Shown here: in pieces, positions 7,309-13,964 of the stretch | How the letters are laid out: every line of letters begins with the position of its first letter | Numbering within the stretch: the first letter of the stretch is position 1 | Assembly: GCA_003519545.1 (NCBI GenBank) | Contig: DOWN01000211.1 | Location: forward strand, 18,422 to 32,462 | Reading direction: 5' to 3' | Source: Bacteroidota bacterium | GTDB taxonomy: Bacteria; Bacteroidota; Ignavibacteria; Tepidaquicellales; Tepidaquicellaceae | DNA: 14,041 nt | Notes under the pieces: generated by a model | Databases searched by the model: none | Told to the model about the DNA's origin: nothing | Seen by the model: only the letters and a program-made list of their open reading frames with translations | Made by a program: the position numbers and the translations under genes

Positions 7309-8080
7309 ATTTATAATCGCTGAAACAAAAGATTCAATTCTTTCTGTAAAACTGAACAGACCGGAAGTATATAATGCTTTCAACGAAGATATGTTATTCG
7401 AATTACAGGATGTATTTAAAAAGGCATCTGAAGATTCATCTGTAAGATGTATAACCCTCACCGGGGAAGGAAGGGCTTTTTCTTCTGGTCAGGATTTAAA
7501 AGATTTTACTGACAAAAAATCTACTTTCAAAGAGGCACTTGAAAAAAAATATAACCCTCTGATAAATTCCATCACCTCAATTCAAAAACCGGTTATTTGT
7601 GGAATCAATGGAGTCGCCGCAGGTGCAGGACTTTCTCTTGCTTTGGCTTGTGATTATAGAATTGCAGTTGAATCTGCTACATTAATTGAAGTTTTTATAA
7701 ATGTAGGTTTGGTTCCTGATTCAGGTTCTTCTTTTTATCTCCCCAAATTAATTGGTTATGCTCGTGCTTTTGAAATGTGCACAACTGCAGATAAAATTTC
7801 TGCAGCAGTCGCTCTCGAATGGGGCTTAGTTAATAAAGTTGTAAGTTCACAAAAAATTCTTGAAAAACTTATGAATATCACTGCTAAAAAATATGCTTCT
7901 ATGCCGACTAAATCAATTGGTATGATAAAAAATTTATTAAATGTATCTTACAATTCTGACCTAAATTCAATACTTGAAATGGAGGGTAAATATCAGGATA
8001 TTGCAGGTCAATCAAATGATTACAAAGAAGGGGTTTCATCATTTTTAGAGAAAAGAAAACCAAAATTTTCAGGAACATAA
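7301..8080 (+). CDS. Enoyl-CoA hydratase/isomerase family protein, PaaG-like isomerase
   Basis: The 259-residue product is a full-length crotonase-fold enzyme. The CoA/oxyanion-hole segments are RAFSSGQDL (58-66) and GVAAGAGLSLALACD (104-118). Aligned by eye with classical enoyl-CoA hydratase, the first catalytic Glu (CELA motif) is Ser112 and the second (PEILLG motif) is Phe132, so neither hydratase glutamate is present. Asp140 in GLVPDSGSSFYLP (136-148) matches the single catalytic Asp of PaaG, the ring-opening isomerase of phenylacetyl-CoA breakdown, which can also shift double bonds. An isomerase activity is therefore more likely than a hydratase. No other phenylacetate genes are visible, so a role in general fatty-acid or aromatic acyl-CoA metabolism is equally possible. 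It overlaps the lycopene cyclase gene by eight bases. It has no signal peptide and is cytoplasmic. Confidence 0.88.
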   Translation: MYKFIIAETKDSILSVKLNRPEVYNAFNEDMLFELQDVFKKASEDSSVRCITLTGEGRAFSSGQDLKDFTDKKSTFKEALEKKYNPLINSITSIQKPVICGINGVAAGAGLSLALACDYRIAVESATLIEVFINVGLVPDSGSSFYLPKLIGYARAFEMCTTADKISAAVALEWGLVNKVVSSQKILEKLMNITAKKYASMPTKSIGMIKNLLNVSYNSDLNSILEMEGKYQDIAGQSNDYKEGVSSFLEKRKPKFSGT

Positions 8081-8109
8081 ATATTTAAATAAAGTTAATA
8101 ATTTAAGGT

Positions 8110-8937
8110 ATGAAAAATAAGATTTTCTACATATTTATAATTTTCTCTTTATCTTTAGTAAGTGTTTCTTTACTTCAAAGTTGCGGGGCAAATATTTTTT
8201 CTGAATCCGATGATGTATCAATTGGCAGAGATATTGATAAACAAATTAAAAATGATCCCAGACAATTTCCTTTATTGCAGGGAAGACCGGAAGTAAATAA
8301 TTATGTTTCTAACTTGGGAAAAACTATTCTAAACAGTTCTCCTTTAATTCAGTATAAAAAAGTTTTTCCTTATGAATTTCAGGTTATTAATGATACAATT
8401 GTTAATGCTTTCTGTACTCCGGGTGGATTTATTTACATCTACACAGGTTTGATAAAATTTCTTGATAATGAAGCGGCTCTTGCCGGTGTTATTGGTCACG
8501 AAATTGCTCACGCAGAAAGAAGACATATGACCCAGAGATTAACTGCTCATTATGGAATTAGTTCTGTACTCGGATTGATTTTAGGTAATAATCCGGGAAT
8601 CGGTGCACAAATTGCCGCTAACCTGTTCGTTGGTTTAGGTTTCCTGGCTAATAGCAGATCTGATGAAATTGAAGCGGATAATTATTCAATAAGATATCTC
8701 ACTTCAACCGGATGGTATCCGGGTGCAATTGTATTTTTCTTTGACAAAATCAGAGAAAAACAAAAGAGAGACGGTACAACTCCCGGTGGACTTGAAAGAT
8801 TATTATCCACTCACCCTCTTCCGCAGGATCGAATTGACAACGTAAAACAACAATTAACAAAATTAAAAATTAATCCTGACCCGACTAAAGGTTTAAACTT
8901 AACTGAGTATCAGAGAATTAAATCTATGTTACCTTAA
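8110..8937 (+). CDS. M48-family metalloprotease, lipoprotein
   Basis: The 275-residue product has an N-terminal hydrophobic segment ending in a lipobox LLQSC, with Cys25 as the lipidated residue. The enzyme is thus anchored in a membrane facing the periplasm. The active site is GHEIAHAERRH: His130, Glu131 and His134 form HExxH, and Glu186 in SRSDEIEAD (182-190) is the expected third zinc ligand. The conserved FCTPGGFIYIYTGL (101-114) and STHPLPQDRI (233-242) are typical of the BepA/LoiP/YcaL-like M48 group, which degrades or helps fold outer-membrane proteins. It lacks the C-terminal TPR domain of BepA and is therefore nearer LoiP/YcaL in layout. It starts 29 bases after the isomerase gene, with AAGG just before the ATG. 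Confidence 0.93.
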   Translation: MKNKIFYIFIIFSLSLVSVSLLQSCGANIFSESDDVSIGRDIDKQIKNDPRQFPLLQGRPEVNNYVSNLGKTILNSSPLIQYKKVFPYEFQVINDTIVNAFCTPGGFIYIYTGLIKFLDNEAALAGVIGHEIAHAERRHMTQRLTAHYGISSVLGLILGNNPGIGAQIAANLFVGLGFLANSRSDEIEADNYSIRYLTSTGWYPGAIVFFFDKIREKQKRDGTTPGGLERLLSTHPLPQDRIDNVKQQLTKLKINPDPTKGLNLTEYQRIKSMLP

Positions 8938-8951
8938 TTTTTGAAAAATAA

Positions 8952-9485
8952 ATGAACATCAAAATGAAAATAAATTTGAAAAAACTTTTACTAACTATTG
9001 GAATCTTTTTCGCAGTTTATAATTTTTCTTTTGCAGATCAGATTAATGATAAAGATTTTAAATTTAAAATTTCCATTCCTTCTGATTGGGAGAAAACTAA
9101 ATCTGAAGAAACTGCCAAAAAAGATGCCATATCTTACTCCTTCAATAGAAAAGATGGAAAAAATGCTTTAATGATAATCGCTTTCAAAGTTAATGCAGTT
9201 AAAGAACTTGACGATTTGATTTATACTCTTGAGAAGGATTTTACTTTGAAAATTCCTCCCCGTTCAGGTGAATACACAACTTTTGATAACGGGACTTATG
9301 ACGGAAAAGTTGCTGTCTATAAAGATAATGAATTTACCGAAACAATTTATTACTACAGAACAAAAAATTCTGATGCAAGCAACTATGCTTATATGGTAAG
9401 ATTTATAACTCCGAATACATATTACAATGCTGACTCAGAAGCAGAAATAAAAAGTATTTCAAATTCATTCTCACCGACTAACTAA
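8952..9485 (+). CDS. Small exported protein of unknown function
   Basis: The product is 177 residues, or 173 if the second ATG at 8964 is used; both keep the signal peptide (hydrophobic LLLTIGIFFAVYNFSFA, cleavage near residue 28). The mature part, about 150 residues, begins with FKFKISIPSDWEK, a pattern seen in small periplasmic proteins of the PsbP/DUF1795-like class (F-x-I-x-I-P-x-x-W). It continues as mixed alpha/beta, ending EAEIKSISNSFSPTN. I do not recognise a specific family or catalytic residues. The gene starts 14 bases after the M48 lipoprotein protease and is the last of the plus-strand run, so it may act with that protease at the envelope. Its TAA overlaps the TAG of the convergent hydrolase gene. 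Confidence 0.75.
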   Translation: MNIKMKINLKKLLLTIGIFFAVYNFSFADQINDKDFKFKISIPSDWEKTKSEETAKKDAISYSFNRKDGKNALMIIAFKVNAVKELDDLIYTLEKDFTLKIPPRSGEYTTFDNGTYDGKVAVYKDNEFTETIYYYRTKNSDASNYAYMVRFITPNTYYNADSEAEIKSISNSFSPTN

Positions 9486-10123
9486 TTTAAAAAAGGATTA
9501 TATTTTATTTCGTGTCCAACGTTTGTCTCTTCCATATGACCGGGTAATAAAATATAATCCTCTTTTACTTCTTTAAATAATTTATCCTTAATAGAACTTA
9601 TTAATAAGTTATAATCTCCTCCGGGTAAATCTGTTCTGCCAATAGATTCCCTGAATACGACATCACCACAAAAAACAATTTTATTATTATCGTCTATATA
9701 ACATATACTTCCGGGTGAGTGTCCGGGTGTATGTATAATTCTCAACTCTGTATCTGCAATATCAATTTTATCTCCTTCATTTAATATTACATCTATAGAA
9801 GGGGATTCTTCCATTTCAATACCATACAATTTTCCCTGTGTCACCGCATTTTCAATTAAAAAATTATCTTTATCATTTCCATAAATATCTACTTTGAATC
9901 TATCTTTACTATATTTATTTCCTAATATGTGATCTATGTGACCGTGTGTTAACAAAATTTTTTTAATGTTTATATTATTTTTTATTATAATTTCTTCAAG
10001 TTTATCTTTCTCTTCAGGAAAATAAACTGCGGGATCAAATATAACTCCGTCCCCGGTTTTTTCGTCATAATAAATATATGAATTCATCTGAAATGGATTA
10101 ACAGGAAATTTTATAACTTTCAT
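9482..10123 (-). CDS. Metallo-beta-lactamase-fold hydrolase (glyoxalase II-like)
   Basis: The 213-residue protein carries the full metal-binding set: THGHIDH (59-65) with His60, His62, Asp64 and His65; HTPGHSPGS (131-139) with His135; CGD (152-154) with bridging Asp154; and LPGHMEET (193-200) with His196. The segment VFRESIGRTDLPGGD (156-170) and the ending KYNPFLN are typical of the small MBL-fold hydrolases annotated as hydroxyacylglutathione hydrolase-like. It probably hydrolyses a thioester or related ester in the cytoplasm. The C-terminal substrate-binding domain of true glyoxalase II is absent, so glutathione thioesters are not assured. A Met follows the last metal ligand where Gly is usual (PGHG). 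The 3' end holds a long inverted repeat, described separately. The gene is divergent from smpB across 51 bases. Confidence 0.92.
   Translation of the reverse strand: MKVIKFPVNPFQMNSYIYYDEKTGDGVIFDPAVYFPEEKDKLEEIIIKNNINIKKILLTHGHIDHILGNKYSKDRFKVDIYGNDKDNFLIENAVTQGKLYGIEMEESPSIDVILNEGDKIDIADTELRIIHTPGHSPGSICYIDDNNKIVFCGDVVFRESIGRTDLPGGDYNLLISSIKDKLFKEVKEDYILLPGHMEETNVGHEIKYNPFLN
9488..9567. terminator. Long inverted repeat at a convergent gene end, probable bidirectional terminator
   Basis: The arms 9494-9509 (AGGATTATATTTTATT) and 9546-9561 are perfect reverse complements over 16 bases. Past one mismatch they extend through AAAA/TTTT plus one more pair. The 36-base loop is 9510-9545. On the plus strand the stem starts three bases after the TAA of the small exported protein and ends in a T-run. 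On the minus strand it ends in TTTTTT just before the TAG of the hydrolase. It lies wholly within the hydrolase coding sequence (EDYILLPG in one arm, EIKYNPF in the other). The loop is longer than in a classic intrinsic terminator. Confidence 0.55.
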
Positions 10124-10174
10124 AGTGTATTAAATTGATTTTACTTTTTATTATAAATATTTTGTATAAAATTA
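10124..10174. promoter_or_regulatory. Divergent intergenic region between the MBL hydrolase and smpB
   Basis: This 51-base AT-rich gap must supply starts of transcription for the hydrolase gene leftward and the smpB-tyrS-decarboxylase genes rightward. A TTGATT at 10135-10140 followed after 17 bases by TATTTT is a weak sigma70-like arrangement toward smpB. TATAAA at 10165-10170 is too close to the smpB ATG to be a usual -10. No operator is evident. Confidence 0.3.
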
Positions 10175-10624
10175 ATGAGTGATAATGACAAAGTCAAAAT
10201 AATTGTTACAAACCGTAAAGCAAATTTTCAATATGAGATTATTGATAAATTTGAAGCAGGTCTTGTATTATCCGGAACTGAAGTCAAATCTCTCAGAGAT
10301 AATAAAGCAAATCTTCAGGAAAGTTTTGCAAAAATTAGAAATGGGGAAATCTGGTTACTAAATTGCCACATAAGTGAATATAAATTTGGAAATCTTAATA
10401 ATCACGAACCAACTCGACCAAGAAAACTTCTTTTTCATAACTATCAGATTAAAAAAATTAAAACATCACTGGAACAAAAAGGTCTCACGCTTGTTCCCTT
10501 GAAACTATACTTTAAAAACTCTAAGGTAAAAGCGGAAGTCGCTCTTGCAAGAGGTAAAAAAATATACGATAAAAGAGAAACTATTAAAAAAAGAGAACAA
10601 GAAAGAAACATTAACAGATTATGA
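10175..10624 (+). CDS. smpB: SsrA (tmRNA)-binding protein SmpB
   Basis: The 149-residue product is a full-length SmpB. The N-terminal TNRKANFQYEIIDKFEAGL (12-30) is followed by SGTEVKSLRDNKANLQESFA (33-52), the most conserved SmpB block, and later by GLTLVPLKLYFKNSKVKAEV and ALARGKKIYDKRETIKKRE near the C-terminus. It binds transfer-messenger RNA and places it in the A site of ribosomes stalled on mRNAs without a stop codon, starting trans-translation. The C-terminal tail KKREQERNINRL is the basic tail that enters the mRNA channel. The tmRNA gene itself is not in this window. It overlaps tyrS by ATGA, so synthesis of the two is probably coupled. No Shine-Dalgarno sequence is seen before the ATG. 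Confidence 0.97.
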   Translation: MSDNDKVKIIVTNRKANFQYEIIDKFEAGLVLSGTEVKSLRDNKANLQESFAKIRNGEIWLLNCHISEYKFGNLNNHEPTRPRKLLFHNYQIKKIKTSLEQKGLTLVPLKLYFKNSKVKAEVALARGKKIYDKRETIKKREQERNINRL

Positions 10625-11856
10625 ACGAATTTCCACCCGTAAAAGAACAGTTTGAAATTATTAAGTCAGGAACAGTTGATATTATTCCTGAAGATGAATT
10701 ATTGAATAAACTATATAAATCTTATAAAGAAAAAAAACCATTAAAAATTAAATTAGGTTGCGACCCGTCAAGACCTGATTTACATATCGGACACAGTGTT
10801 GTATTGAATAAACTCAGACAGTTTCAGGATTTAGGACACGAAGCAATTCTTATAATAGGGGATTTTACTGCTATGATAGGTGATCCCACAGGGAGAAAAA
10901 AAGCCCGACCTCAACTTTCTTTTGAAGAAGCAGTTGAAAATGGCAAAACGTATTTTGAACAGGCAGGAAAAATTTTACATAAAGATAAAATAAAAATTTT
11001 ATATAATTCCCAATGGTTATCTAAATTATCTCTTATTGATTTAATTAATATTTTAGGAAAATTTACGGTGCAGAGAATTTTAGAACGTGATGACTTTGAA
11101 AAAAGGTTAAAAGAACATCAGGAAATTTCTATGCACGAAATATTATATCCTATAATGCAGGGATATGATTCTTATGCCATTGAAGCAGATGTAGAAATTG
11201 GCGGCACAGACCAAAGATTCAATAACCTCGTCGGTAGGGATATGCAGAAGAGATATAATATGGAACCGCAGGTTGTGATTACAATGCCTTTACTTGAAGG
11301 AACTGATGGAAGTGAAAAAATGAGCAAATCACTCGGTAACGCTATTGGAATTACTGATCCACCTCAGGATATTTTCGGTAAAACTATGTCCATTCCTGAT
11401 ATCTTGATATATAAATATTTCCAACTTGGAACACCGCTGTCTTCGGATGAACTTAATTCAATACGATTACAACTCGAAGATGAAAAAAACAATCCCCGTG
11501 ATTTAAAACGAAGACTTGGGTTTGAACTTGTTAAACTTTATTATGATGAAGAAACAGCAAATAAAGCAATCGAAGAATTTGATAAAATATTTATTAAAAA
11601 AGAAATTCCTGATGACATAAGTGAATATGAATTAGAGAATAATGAAATTCAGTTATCAAAATTGTTGGTTGATACCGGATTAACATCCTCTATGACTGAA
11701 TCAAGAAAAATGATAGAACAAGGGGCAATCCAGATTGACAAAATTAAAATTAATGATGTAAAAACTATAATTGATAATTCTTATCCTTCTGAATTTATTC
11801 TTCAGAAAGGAAAAAGAAATTTTATTAAAATAATTAAAAAAATACCTGAGGAGTAA
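10621..11856 (+). CDS. tyrS: Tyrosyl-tRNA synthetase
   Basis: The 411-residue product is a class I synthetase that charges tRNA-Tyr with tyrosine. The HIGH motif is at 55-58 in CDPSRPDLHIGHSVVLNK; the KMSKS loop is intact at 233-237. GDFTAMIGDPTGR (80-92) and the tyrosine-site region YPIMQGYDSYAIEADVEIGG (176-195) are both present. A C-terminal S4 RNA-binding domain starts near 345 (LSKLLVDTGLTSSMTESRKM) and ends in GKRNFIKI. Length and motif spelling fit the roughly 400-residue TyrRS branch with PDLHIGH, distinct from the shorter-linker E. coli-like form. The start overlaps smpB by four bases. The sequence around its TAA stop carries the ribosome-binding site of the next gene. Confidence 0.96.
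   Translation: MNEFPPVKEQFEIIKSGTVDIIPEDELLNKLYKSYKEKKPLKIKLGCDPSRPDLHIGHSVVLNKLRQFQDLGHEAILIIGDFTAMIGDPTGRKKARPQLSFEEAVENGKTYFEQAGKILHKDKIKILYNSQWLSKLSLIDLINILGKFTVQRILERDDFEKRLKEHQEISMHEILYPIMQGYDSYAIEADVEIGGTDQRFNNLVGRDMQKRYNMEPQVVITMPLLEGTDGSEKMSKSLGNAIGITDPPQDIFGKTMSIPDILIYKYFQLGTPLSSDELNSIRLQLEDEKNNPRDLKRRLGFELVKLYYDEETANKAIEEFDKIFIKKEIPDDISEYELENNEIQLSKLLVDTGLTSSMTESRKMIEQGAIQIDKIKINDVKTIIDNSYPSEFILQKGKRNFIKIIKKIPEE
11847..11853 (+). promoter_or_regulatory. Strong Shine-Dalgarno sequence for the TTG-started decarboxylase gene
   Basis: TGAGGAG lies immediately before the tyrS TAA (11854-11856), eight bases ahead of the TTG at 11862. It is the only clear Shine-Dalgarno sequence in a window where other starts lack one. 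It decides the start, since no ATG is available before the conserved N-terminal residues. Confidence 0.7.
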
Positions 11857-11861
11857 AAACA

Positions 11862-12407
11862 TTGTTTAAACCAACCAAAATATTTTTTACCAAAGGTGTC
11901 GGAAGACACAAAGATTATTTACAGTCTTTTGAACTTGCTCTTAGAGGAGCAGGGATTGAAAAATGTAATCTTGTAATGGTATCCAGTATTTATCCGGCCG
12001 GTTGCAGAAGAATTACAAAAAACCAGGGAGTTAAATTAATTGAACCGGGTTCTATTACTTTTTGTGTTATGGCTCGTAACTTCACTAATGAACCTAACAG
12101 ATTAATTGCTTCTTCCATCGGTGTGGCTTTACCTTCCGATGATTCTCACTACGGATATATATCTGAACATCATCCTTACGGGCAAACAGAAAAAGTCTCC
12201 GGTGAATATGCCGAAGATTTGGCTGCCACAATGCTTGCTACTACTTTAGGTGTTGAGTTCAATCCGGAAACTGCCTGGAATGAAAGAGAAAATGTCTATA
12301 AGTCAAGTAATAAAATTTTTAAATCCTTTAATATTACTCAATCTGCTGAAGGGGATAAAAACGGACTTTGGACTACTACTATCGCCTGTGCGGTAATGTT
12401 ACCTTAA
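11862..12407 (+). CDS. pdaD: Pyruvoyl-dependent arginine decarboxylase
   Basis: The 181-residue product matches the PvlArgDC family of archaea, Chlamydiae and the Chlorobi/Bacteroidota group. It converts arginine to agmatine and CO2, feeding polyamine synthesis. The TTG start is supported by TGAGGAG at proper spacing and by the family N-terminus (KIFFTKGVGRHKDYLQSFE). The proenzyme cleaves itself between two serines; the expected pair is Ser41-Ser42 in NLVMVSSIYPAGCRR, giving a beta chain of about 41 residues and an alpha chain whose first residue becomes the pyruvoyl cofactor. The catalytic Glu of the Methanocaldococcus enzyme (Glu109) appears to be Glu102 in GYISEHHPYG. The C-terminal GLWTTTIACAVMLP is also typical. 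The enzyme is cytoplasmic. It lies five bases after tyrS as the last gene of the run and is followed by a hairpin terminator. Confidence 0.95.
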   Translation: MFKPTKIFFTKGVGRHKDYLQSFELALRGAGIEKCNLVMVSSIYPAGCRRITKNQGVKLIEPGSITFCVMARNFTNEPNRLIASSIGVALPSDDSHYGYISEHHPYGQTEKVSGEYAEDLAATMLATTLGVEFNPETAWNERENVYKSSNKIFKSFNITQSAEGDKNGLWTTTIACAVMLP

Positions 12408-12418
12408 TTTTGAATTAA

Positions 12419-12450
12419 ACTCCATACTTAATTTTAATTAAGTATGGAGT
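12419..12450. terminator. Perfect 13-bp hairpin, bidirectional terminator between convergent genes
   Basis: ACTCCATACTTAA (12419-12431) and its exact reverse complement (12438-12450) flank a six-base loop TTTTAA. It lies 12 bases past the decarboxylase stop and eight bases past the end of the beta-helix gene on the other strand. ATTTAATCTTATTTT follows rightward and TTTAATTC leftward, so it can end transcription from both sides. Confidence 0.85.
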
Positions 12451-12458
12451 ATTTAATC

Positions 12459-13964
12459 TTATTTTATAAGTAACAATTTTCTTGTTGTGTTTATTTCATT
12501 TCCTGTAATTTTAAGGAAATAAACTCCGGAATTTTTGTTAATGGCATTCCATTTTACTTTATAATTTCCGCGTTGCAAATCTTCATTTCTTATCACTTCT
12601 ACAACTCTTCCCGTTACATCAAATACTTCAATCTTAATTCTCTGTGCAGTGTTCAAATTAAATTCTATTGTTGTTTCCGGATTAAATGGGTTTGGATATA
12701 CATTTAAAATACTATAAGTTGCAGGAGTTAACTCATTTGTTTTTATATCGGTTACAGTTCTAAAAGGAATGTAATTTACATACCCTAAAGCGGCACTATC
12801 TGTTCTGTGAAAAATGTGTGCTTCTATTGAATCCTGAATCGTTGTACCCCAGTAATTATTTTGGGCATAAATCGAATCCGGTGTATTGTTAAATAAATCA
12901 TATATTCTTCCCGTGTTTCCGTTACCATAAATTTGATTTAATCCGTTATCATTGGTATCTAAATTAAAAACATTACCTAAATTTGGTTTTGCTGTACCTT
13001 GAATTGTTACACCCCATAAATTACCTCTGATGAAATTTCTTTTAATAATCGGGATTAATGTTGAATTTCCGTTTAAATTAATTCCACTGCCTCCTAAACT
13101 TGGATTTCCTTGAATATTATTACTGTCGATTATGTTGTTATTAATCACAGCATTTATATTACCGCTTAGCAGTGCAATTCCATATCTGTTAAATTTAATT
13201 TCATTATTCTCTATAATCACATTACCTGAACCTATTGCTAACATTGCAATTCCACCTGCATTTGTGAATAAACCTCTGATTTTATTTCCCCTGATAATCA
13301 ATGGTGGATTTGTTAAAGTCGCTCCCCAGTTTATTTGAGGAACATTTGCATTGGTTATGTTATTCTCATAAATCTCATTATTTATAATCTGTGGAGATGA
13401 AGCGATATTCGCACCTGACTGAATTGCAGCAACTCTGTTTCTGAAAATTTTATTATTTGAAATAATTGCATTAGATCTGAAAATTGATATTGCCGCATTT
13501 CCAAAAGTACTGTTTTGTGTATTATTTCTAATTATACAATTATTAATTAACATATCACAATCCAAAAGTCTGATTGAATTTCCATATTCCATAATCATTT
13601 TTTGCAATACAGATGCATCTGCAAACTCATTAAATCTGAATCCTAAATATTTTGTATTTGTATCCTGTGCAGTAATTTTAACTGAATCAGGAGGTGAAAT
13701 TTTTAAAGTTCCGAAAACATCAATGAAAACTGATTGTCCTAATCTTAATGTTGAATTTGTAAGTATTGAAACGGTATCAGTTGCTGATATAATTAAAGTG
13801 TCATTAACATTGTAAAAACCGCCGGAAAAAGTTACAACCCCACCGGAAAAGTTTACTAAACTGTCCAAATTCCATCTCTTGTTTGTTCCGGGTGTTGAAT
13901 AATTAGCATAAACTTCAGGGATAAGAATACATAAACTTAAAAACAATAAAATAATTTTTTTCAT
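12459..13964 (-). CDS. Secreted parallel beta-helix protein with T9SS C-terminal sorting domain
   Basis: The 501-residue product begins with a clear signal peptide (MKKIILLFLSLCILIPEVYA, cleavage after Ala20). Residues 60-400 form a right-handed beta-helix with many N-rich turns: INNCIIRNNTQN, ISNNKIFRNRVAAIQS, INNEIYENNIT, IENNEIKFNRYGIALLS, INNNIIDSNNIQ (PbH1/NosD-like). The segment QNNYWG near 368 closes the helix. The C-terminal domain at about 418-501 (NVYPNPFNPETTIEF, DVTGRVVE, SGVYFLKI, RKLLLIK) is a type A sorting signal for the type IX secretion system, so the protein is exported across the outer membrane and likely surface-attached or released. No catalytic residues of pectate lyase or polygalacturonase are recognisable, so adhesion or a structural role is as likely as carbohydrate cleavage. 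It is a single-gene unit. Confidence 0.93.
   Translation of the reverse strand: MKKIILLFLSLCILIPEVYANYSTPGTNKRWNLDSLVNFSGGVVTFSGGFYNVNDTLIISATDTVSILTNSTLRLGQSVFIDVFGTLKISPPDSVKITAQDTNTKYLGFRFNEFADASVLQKMIMEYGNSIRLLDCDMLINNCIIRNNTQNSTFGNAAISIFRSNAIISNNKIFRNRVAAIQSGANIASSPQIINNEIYENNITNANVPQINWGATLTNPPLIIRGNKIRGLFTNAGGIAMLAIGSGNVIIENNEIKFNRYGIALLSGNINAVINNNIIDSNNIQGNPSLGGSGINLNGNSTLIPIIKRNFIRGNLWGVTIQGTAKPNLGNVFNLDTNDNGLNQIYGNGNTGRIYDLFNNTPDSIYAQNNYWGTTIQDSIEAHIFHRTDSAALGYVNYIPFRTVTDIKTNELTPATYSILNVYPNPFNPETTIEFNLNTAQRIKIEVFDVTGRVVEVIRNEDLQRGNYKVKWNAINKNSGVYFLKITGNEINTTRKLLLIK

Noticed and set aside
3544..8080. A complete carotenoid biosynthesis cluster
   Set aside because: Only lycopene cyclase is recognisable; phytoene synthase, desaturase and hydroxylase genes are not present in the window.
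13132..13338. Plus-strand frame of 68 codons within the beta-helix gene
   Set aside because: It is an antisense shadow of the N-rich repeats, hydrophobic only because AAT/ATT codons read as hydrophobic residues on the other strand.
12460..13600. Repetitive look of the sequence, considered as a CRISPR array or tandem DNA repeat
   Set aside because: The similarity is at protein level (PbH1 coils with N-rich turns). There are no identical direct repeats with regular spacers.
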